Shown here: piece by piece, positions 38,763 to 52,308 of the stretch | Layout: each line of letters starts with the position of its first letter | Numbering within the stretch: the stretch's first letter is position 1 | Origin: Atrichornis clamosus | Taxonomy: Eukaryota; Chordata; Aves; Passeriformes; Menuridae | Direction of reading: 5' to 3' | NCBI GenBank assembly: GCA_013400975.1 | Contig: WBMZ01003331.1 | Span: 185,931 to 249,930 of the forward strand | Length of the DNA stretch: 64,000 nt | Program-made: the position numbers and the translations under genes | The notes under the pieces: model-generated | Database searches by the model: none | What the model saw: the letters and a program-made list of their open reading frames with translations, nothing else | What the model was told of the DNA's origin: nothing

Positions 38763-41700
38763 AGGGTGTTTTGTAATTTTGTGAAAAGAAATACTGCACT
38801 CTTAGTTGATGAGCAAAACTAATACCCAATATCGAATTTTAGTAAATTAATTTTAAATGCTTTTGAAGAAATTTTTTTCACAACCTCTAACTTTTTCAGA
38901 TCTTTAGCTGCAAAACTAATGCACAATATGAATCAGTTCATTAGAAACATAGGTTTGTTTTTGTCTCATAGAAAGCTGGATAAAACCTTAAATGTAAGAA
39001 TTTTCATTACTCCTATTTATTTATCAACTTTCTATGCAGTGTAGAATAAGTGCCTGTCACCCAGCCAATTAGTTCATAACCTATGGAATGTATTCTATAT
39101 TCTCTTTGTGTATGTGTGTGTGGGTGTGTGATGGTAACTGCTAGCTAACTAATAAGACTCAATTATGTTTACTTTGTATGGTGAGTTCTTTGCTGGAGCA
39201 GAATTACGAGTAGTATCAGTTTATCCATGCAACTTCAAACAGTCTGCATTGATCTAGTGCATGAGGAGCTAAGCTTGCAAACTTGCTATTTTTGGAAGCT
39301 ATGTAACTAGTAATCTGATCACAGCTCTGTATGTGTGCTACTCAACCTGAATCTAAAAATAATGGGCCAAATTTTCAGTTTCTGTAAATTTAAGCTGTGT
39401 CACTGTAATTACTGAATGTTGACCAGCTTACAATAGTGAGAAATTTAAGAAATCAATTTACCTGTGCGTAGTATGCATATATTCTCATTTTCCAGAATGT
39501 GATAATACTTTATGTAATTAGAGGCATGTCATGGGTGAAATCTCTTGAACAAAACATAGTGTCAATTAGTGGCTTAGCTGACTTTCTAATTAAATGGAAA
39601 AAAAATATTTTCAAAACAGTCCAGTCTTCAAAGATTGCATAACCGGTATGATCTACAGAAATTTAGTTGTGTCAGAAACCTAGTAAAATTTGGTAGCAAT
39701 GTGTCAGTTCAGAAAAAAGGTTGTTTTTCCAAAATCTCTTCTTGTGTGAATATGCATTCATGTTACTGTGCCATATCTTGCACAGCCTTCATTTTGTAGG
39801 CACAACTGTAAAAATCCTTTGAAAGTTCTATTTGTTCATGTTCAAAGAAAGTTTGCTCATGTTTGTCCTGAAAAGCAATACTAGTACTGGAGTCATTCAT
39901 GGTCATACGAAGTCTAGCAGTATGGTCGAAAGGCTGGCACTATATAAGAATGCCAGGCAGCAGGATTTCACCTGTTGTGATCCACAGCAAAATTTTGTGT
40001 ATTGCTCACAGCATTTTAAGAATCTAATTCATTCTTTAAAAAGCTGTTAAAAACAGATAGGCAAATCCATAATGTGTTTAATCATCTGTGTGAAATATCC
40101 AGGGTGGAGTTTCTTTCACTACTCTGGGTAAGTTATTGTATCATTCACTTAAGCCCTCAGTTCTATGGTGGTCTTTTTACACATTCTTCTGATCTTGAGA
40201 GTAGGATAGCTGCTCCTAGAAGCAAAAGTCTGGATATTGGAGGTAACCGTATGGCTTTTTTCTGTTGTTCATTGCTGATTCACACGAAACTATCCGTGCC
40301 TACATGATTTTCTTTGTCTTTTTATTTCTTTCAGAAAAGAGGTTATTTTACTCAGTCCTGAAAGGTCACAGTGAATCAGAATGTGGGGAAGAGCATGAAT
40401 ATTTTCAAGTAACAATGGTGCAGACAATTGGCTCTGGCTCCACAGTGAAAGATCCAATATTTTTTTCTATTTACAGTGTTTGGCAATTAAAATTACTTCG
40501 TCATAGCAATCCCACCTTTTAACTGTGCAATGCTTTAGCCATTGGATTAATTTCATACTCCCTTGCTATGGTGCAGAGGAATCACCTGTAAACAAGATAA
40601 GAAAGAAATTGAAGGCATGGTGGAAACATTCACTGGGAAACAATCAGAAAGCTTAAGAAGTAAGTCCTGACTTCGATCAGAAAGGACTTAAATTCTCAGA
40701 TCTGAGAGAACAGGGGAGGCTCAAGATATGACTCGGATAAAGGACTCAGTTCCTCATGAAAAGAAAATGTGCTGGTGGGTTGAGAAAGAAATTTGACGTT
40801 CAGGTGTTACAGGAGATTTGAACTTGGAGGTCGCCAATATGGAAAGATTTACACACCTATACAACACCTCATTTTGATAGTGACAAAACAAACATCTTTG
40901 TAATGGATTGAAGAAAGCAAGGGAGCTCAGTGTGTGTAATCCAGTATGGATTGCTATAGGTTTTTAGGTGAGAAATTACAAGGCAGTTGAAAGTTTCATT
41001 GTTCAATTCTTTTGTCAGTTCTGAAGTTGTACTTAATTGTGACTGTATATGTATGCTCTGGCTACTTAAATTATTAGGCAGATAGCGTAGCCTGATTGTC
41101 TGCAAGGTTCATGTAGTTACTTTTTTGCCTGCTTGAGGGATCTGTGGCTAACAGTTAATTGTACTGCCTTACCTTAATTAAAACTGACTAGAACATGTGT
41201 ATGTGACTGTAATTACAAGATTTACTGCATTATGGGCAAACTCAACAGTGAGGGATGCTTTTGACACTACTTGAAGTGTTGGGGTGGTTTTTTTTGTGGT
41301 AAAATTATGCACATGTTAGCGTTATGCTCTCAAAAGCAAAAACATTCTTTTTTTTGTTTGTTTGTTTGTTTGTTTGTTTTGCTGTGATAAGTCATATAGT
41401 CAGCCTCATAAGTTTTGATTTCTTTTAAATGGCTGGTAATTTGTAACCTTGCTCTGACAGCATGATTATTTCCTTGAAATAACAGCAGTTCTTAACTATG
41501 GAAGGTGAAGTGTGTCTTTTTAAAATTAAGCTACCTCAAGATACTGGGTTTTTTCTTGTTTTTCTTCTGAATTTATATTTATAACATAAAATATTTTAAT
41601 AAAAACCTAGTCCTCTATACACTATATTAATTTCTTCATTCCTAGTATCTACATATCCGGGCATATACCTCTTTTTCTCTAGGAAGAAACAGTTGCAAAT

Positions 41701-43970
41701 GTCCTGCTGCTCTTGTCCTAGTAATGGGACCACTTCAGAGAAGCTACTAGGTCTAATTAGAACTTTAAAAATAAACAGGAAACAGGGGCTTGGTTCACAA
41801 TGTTTCTAGTTCCTGATACCTGGTAGGAACATCACAGCTTGGAGTTCCTTGACCAGTAGAGGCTCCTGCATTGGGAAGAGTGAGAACTATACTTCTTTTA
41901 ACTGTGCCCAGCACATATACTCCTTTATACCCATGCACAACTAATTAAATAATCACAACAAAAGTCTTTTATATATGGTGTTGTTATGCTACAGGCCGAT
42001 GCAAATTTAAGCATGTTCATATCAACTTACCATACTGCTGTCTATTGAGGAGGGAGAAATCACTCTAAGGTTTAGACCTTTTCTTCTTAATCATTAAATG
42101 TGTTGCTGGGGTTAAGGCAAAACACATAAAAATTACATCTGGTACTTCAGTGGGCTAATATTTCATCTCTGTCAGTAATAGTTTTATATTAATTCCTCTC
42201 CTCATATTCCTTTTGTTTTAGTACACTATATTGCATTACATTGTATTGTTATTATTACAGTGAGAAGTTAAGAGTAACGAAAACAAAAACTTCAGATTTT
42301 TTTTTCTGGAGTTTTTTGAAAGCTGTGTGCTTTTAAAAGAGGATTTGTTTTACAAGAGCAAGCATCAAAGTCTAACTTCTCAATACTTATTGCTAACTCT
42401 AATTAGAATTTTTTCCAGTTGTGTGTGCCAGCTTATGACACAGTAATATGCCAAATCATTGAACAACCAGAAGCTGCTTTTCTGAAGGCATTCAGTGAAG
42501 AAACAATACACGTAGTAATTGATTCTTGTCATTTATGAACAATACAGTAATCCATTCAAGAGGTTTTACTATTATTTTCTGTGAGGCATTGCATGTTAAA
42601 AAACATAAAGATTAAATTACAGCTTTACCCTTGGAAGAAACAACTTCTATACATACTAAAACAAAAGCTTTCAAACATTCTTAATTTTTGTATTAAGATA
42701 TGTGACTGATGGGTGATGTAGTAATATGTAAATATCTTATTTTTACTTAAATTTTTACTTCAGTAGACCTGAGATTCATCTTGATTTAGGTTATCCCTCT
42801 GCCCTATTTGACAACTAATTTCTACTTCTCTTTTGCTTTTTTCATGAAACAAGCCATTTTTTCACTTGTTTCTTATTCCTGTCTTTCCCCAGCCCAATTC
42901 ATTTTGTGTTTGTGTATTTGAGCCAGCTGTTTTGTGTTCTGTTTGGTGACCTGCTGTATTCTTTGCATCCCTAGCTTCAGTAAGCTAGCCTTATATGAAT
43001 TTGTGTCAATAGTTTCAGATTGGTTGTGAGAAATTTATTTCTGGTTGTCTTCTTATATTCAGAAGGAAAAAAATTAGAAAGTAAGAAGTTTTGCAACAAT
43101 GCAGATTTTACTCTACCTTTTGTATTCTTTCTATAAGGAGATTGTAGCTTTGATTATGAGTGCCATGATCAATCACTAGGTCTTTTCTACAGTTTGAATA
43201 TGCCACTGAGATCCACATGTACAGAAATTTGAATTCATAGACAGCAAATGAAAGTTCTCCTTTCTCTTCAGGAAACGTTCAGCCATTTTCAGGTATACTT
43301 TCCAGAGGTTGCTGAAGCTGGATGTGGAAAATACAGTTTTCTTAAATCTCTAATTTCTTCACATTAGTTAGATCTAAACATATCTATACATATTTACTGT
43401 TATCTAGATTAATATTTTAAGTGACTATTCTAATTAACATGGTTGTTTAATTAAAGCATTCAATTCTATTATTTGAATGGACTCACATAATGTTAATTAT
43501 ATACCTCTGAATTTGAATTATGATGCAGTGTGGTATATTTTGCAGAAATAATTTATTATAATTTCAGAGAAGTTAACCAGTTTGAGTACATACCTCTCAG
43601 TGTCAAAATGAGCAGTTCTTACTCAGTACACTTGCTCAACGTGAGCTCATTTCCTTAGAGAAAAGAGTGTTAATTAAACCAACATTTTGCGATACTGATA
43701 TGCAGAGGACTGCAATTTTCAAAGACTAATAAGTTTTCCAAATAGCTACTGGTTTTCCCTGACACTGTGAATTTCGATCTGTGTGGTTTGTTTGTTCATT
43801 TTCGTTTCCTTTGTCCTGGTAGAAGTGTCACCCATTTAGTAAGTAGATAGGACTTGAACATTTCATTCAATGCATGAGCACAAATCCCTACACAAATTTT
43901 GTAAATGGAGTGACAGTAACCACTGTAATACTCCTCCCTATGTTTTGCAATGTAATCTAAGTAGCATAAG
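38763..43970 (+). other. Non-coding intronic stretch, 38.8-44.0 kb
   Basis: No gene was recognised. It contains a GT-rich tract at about 39107-39130, a (GTTT)6 microsatellite after a T run at 41348-41380, and a possible cryptic exon at 40335-40408 with a strong polypyrimidine acceptor. Confidence 0.5.
41348..41380 (+). repeat. Poly-T followed by (GTTT)6 microsatellite
   Basis: Eight T residues are followed by six GTTT units. Confidence 0.98.
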
Positions 43971-43974
43971 CCTG

Positions 43975-44106
43975 GAAGTAAGTAAATTGAGACATGGAGG
44001 TTAAGTAATTTGCCTGAAGCTAAACAGCAAGCAATTAACAGAGATGGGATTAGAATTACAAAGTTTTGGCTCTCAGCTCTCTCTTCTGTCCAAGAGCCAG
44101 CTGCCA
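43975..44106 (+). mobile_element. MIR-like ancient SINE fragment
   Basis: GAGACATGGAGGTTAAGTAA, TTTGCCTGAAGCTAAACAGC and GAGATGGGATTAGAATTACA follow the order and spacing of the MIR/CORE-SINE core as I recall it (GAGG..TTAAGTGACTTGCCCAAGGTCA..GGGATTCGAACCC). Recognised by eye only. Such copies in birds are very old. Confidence 0.72.
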
Positions 44107-45011
44107 CTTTCAGTGCTTTTGGCTTTCAATTTTATCTCTTGAGACTAAACTTCAGTGAATTTGTTTTCTTTTTACTACTTAGATATGAACTGAAAAGGAA
44201 AGCATGACTAGGACTGATACTATTTTTCTATTTTTATAGTAGTTGTAAAGAACATATCTGCCTCTGAAAGAAAAGTGAAGAAAGAAATGCTTGTTGGTAG
44301 TTACATTTTAGTAATTTCTACTTTCCGTTTAAAAGTGGGGATGAATTGTTCTTTCCAGTAATGGTAGAGATTTCAGAGTGAAAATCTCTATGATGGGCAA
44401 ATGCAATATTTTTTTCTTTTGTTTCAAGAAAAAATCCTTTATTTTGCCCTACAAAGTCTTACGTCCTTTTAATAGCATGCCCTTGACTAAATGTCCGTTA
44501 CTTCTAGTGTTTGATTTGTATGATTTCTCAGTACCTTTTTTTTTTAGACTACATTTATGTTAAAGACAAAAAAAAGAGAGATATAATTAGTGAGATAGAA
44601 GTAAGGTGTAAGACAGATGTAGGATAGGCACAGCACTATGGGTCAGGATTACCTACTTAGATGTATTTTTAAGTGAAAATTATATTAAAAACCACAGAAG
44701 TAACATGACTAACCATGCAAGATTTTTGTAAAGCAAGTGCAGTGCTACACTGAAATACAAGATATCAAATAATTGTATTTTCAGTGATTTTAGGTAATAG
44801 GTGGCAGAATAGATGTTATTGTGTGAAGTGCTGTTACATATCAGAATTAAAACAGTGTCTTAGTTTGAAGGGCAGATATCTACCAAGGAAAAGCAGGAAC
44901 CCTCCTGGAGTGGAAGGAATCTCCCCCTGCCCTGAATTATTGTCGTTTTGAAAATTATCAGGCTTTTGAGATCAAATATGGGAAAAGGAATAACAGTTCT
45001 TTACTAAAAGC

Positions 45012-45035
45012 GATAGATAGATAGATAGATAGATA
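45012..45035 (+). repeat. (GATA)6 microsatellite inside the solo LTR
   Basis: Six perfect GATA units lie within the 5' third of the LTR. Confidence 0.98.
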
Positions 45036-45175
45036 TAACCCAACGGAACAAACAGCAACAATAACCACAACAAACACCAGTAACAGACTGCCCGCCTGTC
45101 ACCCGGTTTCCCCTGTGGTGTAGCTCTGGCCACACCCGGGAAGGGCCGCTGGTGAGGCAGGGGAGGCAGAGAGGC

Positions 45176-45228
45176 TGCAGTCCGGGTGAGCGGTGGTTGC
45201 AGTCCAGTGGGAGTGGTGAATGCAGTCC
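45176..45228 (+). repeat. Three spaced TGCAGTCC repeats inside the LTR
   Basis: TGCAGTCC occurs at 45176-45183, 45198-45205 and 45221-45228, a 22-23-bp periodicity with diverged G-rich spacers. Confidence 0.9.
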
Positions 45229-48200
45229 AGGCTGAGAGCAGTTGTCCTCTGCAGCGCCTGGAATCGTTACTGGAGAGTGTGTCCCAGGGTCCGGGCAGGC
45301 TTCATTATATTCCCACAGGAATGTCCGTGTACCTTCCCCAGGGTGGAGCATTTCCCGATGGAATGATGAGATGAGATGGTTTGGGAGGTTCTGGGCGGTT
45401 GGGTCGTTCCAGCTGCCCATTGTCCATGATGGCCCATTAACAGAGATGGCCTCCTCAGGATGGGTGTGATCATTGTTGGTGCTTTCAGGGGGAAGCTCTC
45501 CCAGCTGTGTCTTTTGTGAAGCCAAAAGAGGCCCTACCTCACCACAGGATTCCCCTTATCTTATCTAACCCCGGCTTGCAGTCCCAGGGGCCAAACATGC
45601 ACTGGGCAGTTGTTGCAAAAGACCTGTCATTAACAGCTCATCAGGGCTGATGCAGATGGGGGAGAATACATTGTTTTACTACGTCCTCACAACCCAGGAC
45701 AAACAGAAATGAACTTCTAGTATAGAGGTTTACCTTTATGTGGTGATATGTTTCTTTTTTGGTTATGTTTCTGCTTTTTAATCAAATTTGTGATCTGGTA
45801 ACAACTCTGTTGTGCATGTCTTTATGTGAGGTTTTAGTTCTCACATTCTTACATGTTTTATATATTATATGCTTCAGATTTATGCAGGCATAACTTTACT
45901 GGAGAGAGCAATGTAGCTCCTGTAGAAGTTCATAGAGCAGATGAACCTTTAGCACCTTACAAGTAGTAGTTTTTGCATTTTTGCTGTGTGTTGTCCTTAA
46001 TGACAACAAAATGTGACTGGTATTTATGGCAGGACCTATACACAGTAGGACACTTGTATGGTGCTGAAAATACACAGTATCGAAAATAGTGCCAGTGTAA
46101 ATACATTCTGATCAGTGCTTTTATGTCTGCATTGCCGTATCCCAGAGCAGACTACTTGTACTGTATTAACCGTACTGATATATTGTAAGTGACTTCTAGG
46201 CAAGGAACTGGGACAATCCACTGGAGCCTTTAGTCACTGAATCTTTTTTAATATCTATAAACAGTTTTCTGACCTAGTTTGTGAATGTCTGCTTATGCAT
46301 CAGCAATGCATCATCCAGGCCAGGCTAACCTGTTTTATAGTACAGCTGGAGGTGGGCTGCATTGCATAGCTCACAGATCATTGCTGGTAAGAGGAGTATA
46401 TATTCTGTCTACTTGACTGGACATGCAATTTAGGTTGATTCTTGTAGGCAAATGCCAAATGTTCATTTATAATAGCTAGTAGAGAGAGCTGCTGATCAGG
46501 TTTTGGGATGAAGTAGTCCTAACCTAGTAAGAAGGAAAGAAAAATTTATGAGTCTCTACTAACTATTATTATTTTATAGCAGCCTTAATGATAGTCTTTT
46601 TTTTTTTACCAGTTTAGTTCAATAAATTATGCTTGTGTCAAGTCATGTCATCTCCTAATGCTGTTCTGCCAATAGAAAGTAATCTTGAACCCCTTAATGC
46701 CCCATACTTCATATGTTGATATGGGCTGCAAGACTTGATGAGACACAAGCGCACTTCTAATTGAATAGGAATTAGGAGAATTTGCTGATGTGGATACCTT
46801 GTCAAGCATTAACACTGAATCCTATTGGTATGCAGAGTCTGTATTATCACTAGATAGTTGATTCTGCTTTCACAGTCAGTAATCAGCAGTTTGCTCTGTA
46901 TATAAATGGCCAGGTATACATTTTGTTGGTTTTAGATAAATAAAAAATAAGTGGAAGTTTCATTCAGTTGTTAAAGTGCCCCAATTCAGTGCTTCCTCGT
47001 TTTGGTACCTGTATTTTGAGAGTTTTGGTATGTCTGAAATGCTTCTAAAGGTCACCTCTCTAGTCATAACCCAGATATTCTGAGTCCCTAATTGAAACTT
47101 GTAGTGTTTCGTTATTCTTACTTTTTTCTGAAAGCAAAACTCTTCTGGAAAGAGATCAGCTTGCTTGGCATTTTAAAATCCACTGCTTCTACTTTGCACA
47201 TTGAAAAGGAGTGTCAGCTCTCAGTTACCAAATAATTCATATGCAGTCTGCAGACATTAAAATTTGAAAAAGGAGCAGTAGAGAGCTTTGAAGCGGAATT
47301 TCCTTTCGCTAAATTAGTGAATATGACAAGGTTATGTAATATTCCTGGGGGATAAAGTGGTGGACGTCACTAACCTTTTAGATTCAAGAGGCTTCATGCT
47401 TTTCATTTGCTGCTGAAAAAGAAGGCTTAGTACTGGATTAACTAGCAAGTTCCTCTTAGTAACTCAGGTAAATTAAGCCCCACCCATCTTTTACATATAC
47501 TTACGTGGTAAATACTGCTTATACACACAAGCTTATACCTATTTTGTTTTGAACATGTGCTGGTTTATGGCTTAAAGGCATAAATGCAGTTGGGCTAATA
47601 GCAATAAATAGTGGGCTAAGAGAGTTGGAATTCCTGTAGGCCTGGAAACAAAAAAAGAATTTTTGCCCTCCTATGAATTTGCTGCATAGTGAGCATTAAT
47701 TAGTGCTGTACCTGCATCTTTCAGAGCTCAAGTTAGTCAAATACTAGAACCAAGCATCCTGATTCTCCTTCCTTGAACTCTAGTGTAAACTAGAATTTTT
47801 GTGTAGAAACAACTGGAGAGATCCAGGAGTAATAAGGAGAGATTTAGAAGTGAATGTATAACACTTTAATTTTATGCAGTGATATTTAAATGAAGGCTAA
47901 AGTTTATGTTGAAGCTGATGAGTGTGTAATACTGACAACTTAAGCTGTGCACCCAATTTGAGGAATGAAGGCAAGAGATAGGTTTGGGAATAAGACTGGC
48001 TTTGGGAAGCTTCTCCTTTACTCTGATCATCCATGAGACTGACTCTGATGGCTCATAAACCCTAGCTTCCTGTTAGTCTTAGCGTGGTATTGCTCTGATG
48101 AGGCAGTAGATAATGGCTGGTCTCCATTTTACACTAAATGTCCTAATAATTTGTCGAAACCAACTTAAATTGTTACTAGGTTGCCTGCAGCAGTTTTAAT

Positions 48201-48359
48201 AGAAAACACACAGCAATTTTTCAGCTTCTTTCTGCTTTGAATATAAATATATTGGTCTATAGTAGTAGTAAAAGGCTTTTTTCATAAGTTTTTCACGTAG
48301 GTTCTTCATATTTGTGAAAGCCTTTTTATTTCTCTCAGTTATTATAAACTACAAATGAA

Positions 48360-48383
48360 TGTGTGTGTTTGTGTGTGTGTGTG
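48360..48383 (+). repeat. (TG)n microsatellite
   Basis: TG repeats with one TTT interruption, 24 bp. Confidence 0.97.
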
Positions 48384-48867
48384 AATGATATTAGCTGGCA
48401 AATAATTGTCTGCTGCTGTCTGTGTTGGTTCATATACCTCCCATGTCCCTAGGGCTCAGATAATGTCTGTCTCTGAAAAAGCATGCATAATCCACAATGA
48501 AATGAGCTGGTGACAAGGTTTGCAGAGCTTAGAGGTACAAATTAAACATGTGCTATTGTAACATTAGACCTTTTGGAAAATGTAACATACCTCTTGTATT
48601 TGTGAGGCCTTACTTGTAAGTCTGTAATAGAATTTTGTATTTCAGGGAAGAATGAACTTAATGGTCAGCCTACTAAACTGACACTGTGCATTTCAGGAGA
48701 TTTGAAAATATAAAAGATAAGCTTGACTTTTCATACTTCTCTTGAGAGATCAGCAAGCGATAATTTTTGGGGTTTTTTTTTTAGCTGCAGACTAAATCTG
48801 TAGTGTGGGTATGGTCTGGCAGATTGAAGGCTGGGAACTGGAGATGACTGCTAAGTTAGAAAAAAAG

Positions 48868-48888
48868 CCCCAACCAACCAACCAACCA
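48868..48888 (+). repeat. (CCAA)n microsatellite
   Basis: Four CCAA units, slightly extended on both sides. Confidence 0.95.
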
Positions 48889-51800
48889 GAAACCTCCCTC
48901 AAAAACCAGTCCTTTGTTCTGAGTGCTTTTGCTTTTAGAAGAATGCATGTAGCAGAAAGAAGGTGGGGCGATAATTGTTTTGATTATATGATGAAGATTT
49001 TATGAGTATTATAGGCGGTCAGTTTTTAAGAGGATGCTGTGGTAAAGTGAAATAACTTCATTTTCTTCACTCACTTTTGGGAAACTCATGTTTGTACCTG
49101 CAAATAGTTTTTGTGAACCAGATGGATCAAGGTTTTCAGCTGGACTTCACTGACGTGGCTGGATTGCATTTAGTAATTCAAAGATACAAAACTGGTAATT
49201 TTCATTGAGAGGATAATAAAACTTTTCAGCTGCTCAGAGTATGATGGCAATTGAAGATTGTGTTGTTGCTATTCTTCCTGCTGAAGGATGTTAAGGCAGG
49301 TGCAGTTTTAAGAGGTTCACAGTGAGAAACAGAAAAATTTCGGCAGCTTGTGACTAATAGACAAGAGCTTTTAGAAACATACTGTTTGTTAACTTAGGAA
49401 TTTCTTTATGCAGATTTCATTAATACAAATTATTTCTCATCTTTATAGAAATAAAAACTAATTAACTTTCTTATATAGCCAGTGTGCAAGTCCTCTGTGT
49501 GCAGGTTAGAAGTAAGGTGAAACAATTACTTATAACAATGATCAGTCTGATGACATGAATTATAACTAATGAGTAAATTAGCAGCAAATGCTGTGAGGGT
49601 GCTTTGAAATTTCTATTAAATAATTTTCTATTAAATCCTATATATATATTTATTTGGTTTAGTATGTTAATTACTAGAGAAATTGCGGAAATAATAGCAA
49701 AGCATGTAATCTGTAATGTATCAATACGGTATCAGGCTGGGTTTACATGCAACTTTTGCCTATTTGTTCATTTTTAGCAGGACAGGAGTCTTCACTACCT
49801 TCATCATTATTGAATATTAACCAGTGTGTGGCCTTTTTATTTAAAATATATAGTAGTTTCTGATAAGTCTGTGGAATACAGTGAATGTTGCAAAATGGGA
49901 AATGGGTGAATAAAGGTGCTTGTTTGGTTTGGTTTCTTCTGTGGGGTTTTTTTTGTGTGCTGCAAATTTCATGTGGATTTTCTTTTGTTTAGCTGGGATT
50001 TTTTTATGGTTATTTTTCAATTCTGTTTATTTGAATTTTTACCCTGTGTCAGAATTTTCTGAGTGTATAATTTCACATGGGAAGAATTACTTCAAATTTA
50101 TTGCTCGGAATGGGTCCGGTCACATACCCCACTGAAGCTTTGTGTCACTAGACCAGTAACATACACAGGCTCTATGCTAAGTGAAAATGAATGTTGTGAT
50201 GGTATGTGTGCAGTATTCCAAAGTACATGGGCATCTGCCAGACCACGTTGTTTACTCTGCTCTCAACCTGCATTTCTGAGTCTGGGCTGAAAATGTTTCA
50301 TGGGAGCAGTTGTGATTATCGTCTTCCAACTTTTATTGCTACGAAATGAGTCGTTACAACTGAAAAGGTTACTGTAATTTTTGAGAAGTCTCCTCAAGTA
50401 TCACTATGAGTTAATTTACAAGCAAATGGGGCATTTGAAAGAAGCATATCAGCATTTTTAATTTTTTCTGATGTCTTTGTTACTTTATTCACCCTTGCTA
50501 TGAATGCCTACAAAGGATACAATAGGATATGATTTTGGTGATTTTTATTCTGATTTAGGAAACTTTTTCATATTTCAAGGATATGATGATGTTTAATCCT
50601 AAATTAAATTATGGTGTACTAGGAATTCGCATACACCCCAAATAGAGACTCTAGAAACAAATGCATTAAGGTCTGCGTTCTCCATGTATCTTGTCCATAG
50701 TAAGTTCACATGCTGAACTTGCTGTACTTGGACTGCAGACATCCCACTAGCTGTCACTTTAAAGAAGGTGAAGTCTTATCCTCATATTCATCTTTTCATT
50801 AAAGGAGTATGTCTGTAAAAATGTCACTACACAAGAATAGTTCTCAGTAGCTGTGGAAAGAAGGGGACTGAACTAGTAATTTCAAAAGTATTTTGTCGGA
50901 CATTTTATTTAAGTGCAGAGGAAAAGTATTACATATCCTTAAAGCACAGCAAAGAGAACAGAACAGCACATTTAAAACAGATAATTCCGTAGCATGATGA
51001 AATGTGAATTAGTTAATTCCATTCACTATTTCAGAATTCTACTTAAACTTTAAAAAAAAAACAAAGTGGAGGCGCAAAAGGGAAGAAAAAGATGTCTTGC
51101 GCTCATGCCAAGCTAATCAAATGTTCCAATAAAAACGAGCTATTTTAGTGTTATGTTACAAATATGGAGCCCTGATGTGCAAAAAACCTACACTTCTTTC
51201 TGGATAGTGGTAAACTACCTCTATTTCAGAAGTTCCTATGCCTCCTGAGGGGACAGCTTGACTGTTTATTGAAGCAGCAGCCTAAGTTGTATGAGTTTAA
51301 ACTCTTTAAAACAAATAAATGAAACCTCAATGTATTTAAGGTGAGCTAGCAATAAATTCAATTTTCCTTTATATATTAGAGGGTAATTTGCAGTAGTTCA
51401 ATAGTCGTCACTTCAGCTTCTCAGGAGTTGCAGCAAGAAGTGCATACCAAGTAGCAGAGGATGGGAGCCCTCATGTCTCAGATGACTTGCAGTGCTTGCA
51501 AAGCTTGCGGTGCTCTTCATAAGTTCAAGTTATGGATAACTTCCGCTGTAATTTTTTTTTCCTTGACAGGGTATCAACATTCAATATTGGCATGAATATC
51601 TGGGTAGGCACTGGTATATAAACAAGCTGAAACAAACAAAACTTGGGTGTTGTTGTATTTGAAAGACAATATTGCTGCAATTTTGATGATGCCCTCTAGA
51701 GAATTCAAGTTCAGAAATATGAGATGCTGACTTTAAGTGAATTTCACTTATTTTATTTTAATTACACTTCTGTTATTTTAACTTCATTTATTGAACTGTT

Positions 51801-52308
51801 ATCAAGTTGAGTTCCAAAAGTGCTGAAAGACTGTGGTAGCATAGTTGGTAACATATTACATCTTATTTTTTTGGCAGGTTTAATTGCACTGGAAGGTTCC
51901 TATATAGATTGTTGCTGTGCTTAATGAAGTGTGCTGCAGCAAGTTTTTCTTGAACTATGCACTGCTGTTGTTAAGGGAGATTGGAAATAGTTGTCAGTTC
52001 TCAATCAAAATTGCCCTCATGTTAATAAGCACAACTGTGTGTGCAGTTTAATTGTGTTTGCTATCAGAATGCCTAGCAGCTTAGGTCACAATCAATGTCA
52101 AGAAACTGACAACATTAATTGTGGAGATAATTTGTGTCAAACCTTAATTAACAACCTTTATAAAGATAAAGGCAACAAATACTGCTTTTCATTTTTGGTT
52201 CTGCTGGGTTATGATTTCACATACCCTTACACTGATGGTGGTTGCTTTATGTGTAATGAGATGCACATGTTGATTGAGTAATAAAAAGATGGATTGCATA
52301 ATACCTAC

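Larger units (their letters stand above)
44856..45701. mobile_element. Solo LTR of an avian endogenous retrovirus, with target site duplication
   Basis: The element starts TGTCTTAGTTTGAAGGGCAG and ends CAACCCAGGACA, giving TG...CA termini over 846 bp. It is flanked on both sides by AACAG (44851-44855 and 45702-45706), a 5-bp target duplication. Its 5' region (GGAATAACAGTTCTTTACTA) resembles LTRs I know from songbird genomes. No internal viral genes, primer-binding site or second LTR flank it, so it is a solo LTR left by recombination. Transcriptional orientation is unresolved. The 173-codon minus frame at 45004-45525 lies inside it and is incidental. Confidence 0.9.
45707..52281 (+). other. 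Non-coding intronic stretch, 45.7-52.3 kb
   Basis: No gene or recognised transposon. It contains a TG microsatellite at 48360-48383 and a (CCAA)n tract at 48868-48888. Confidence 0.55.

Noticed and set aside
45004..45525. 173-codon minus-strand open frame
   Set aside because: It lies wholly inside the solo LTR bounded by the AACAG duplications. LTRs are normally non-coding, and no protein family is recognisable.
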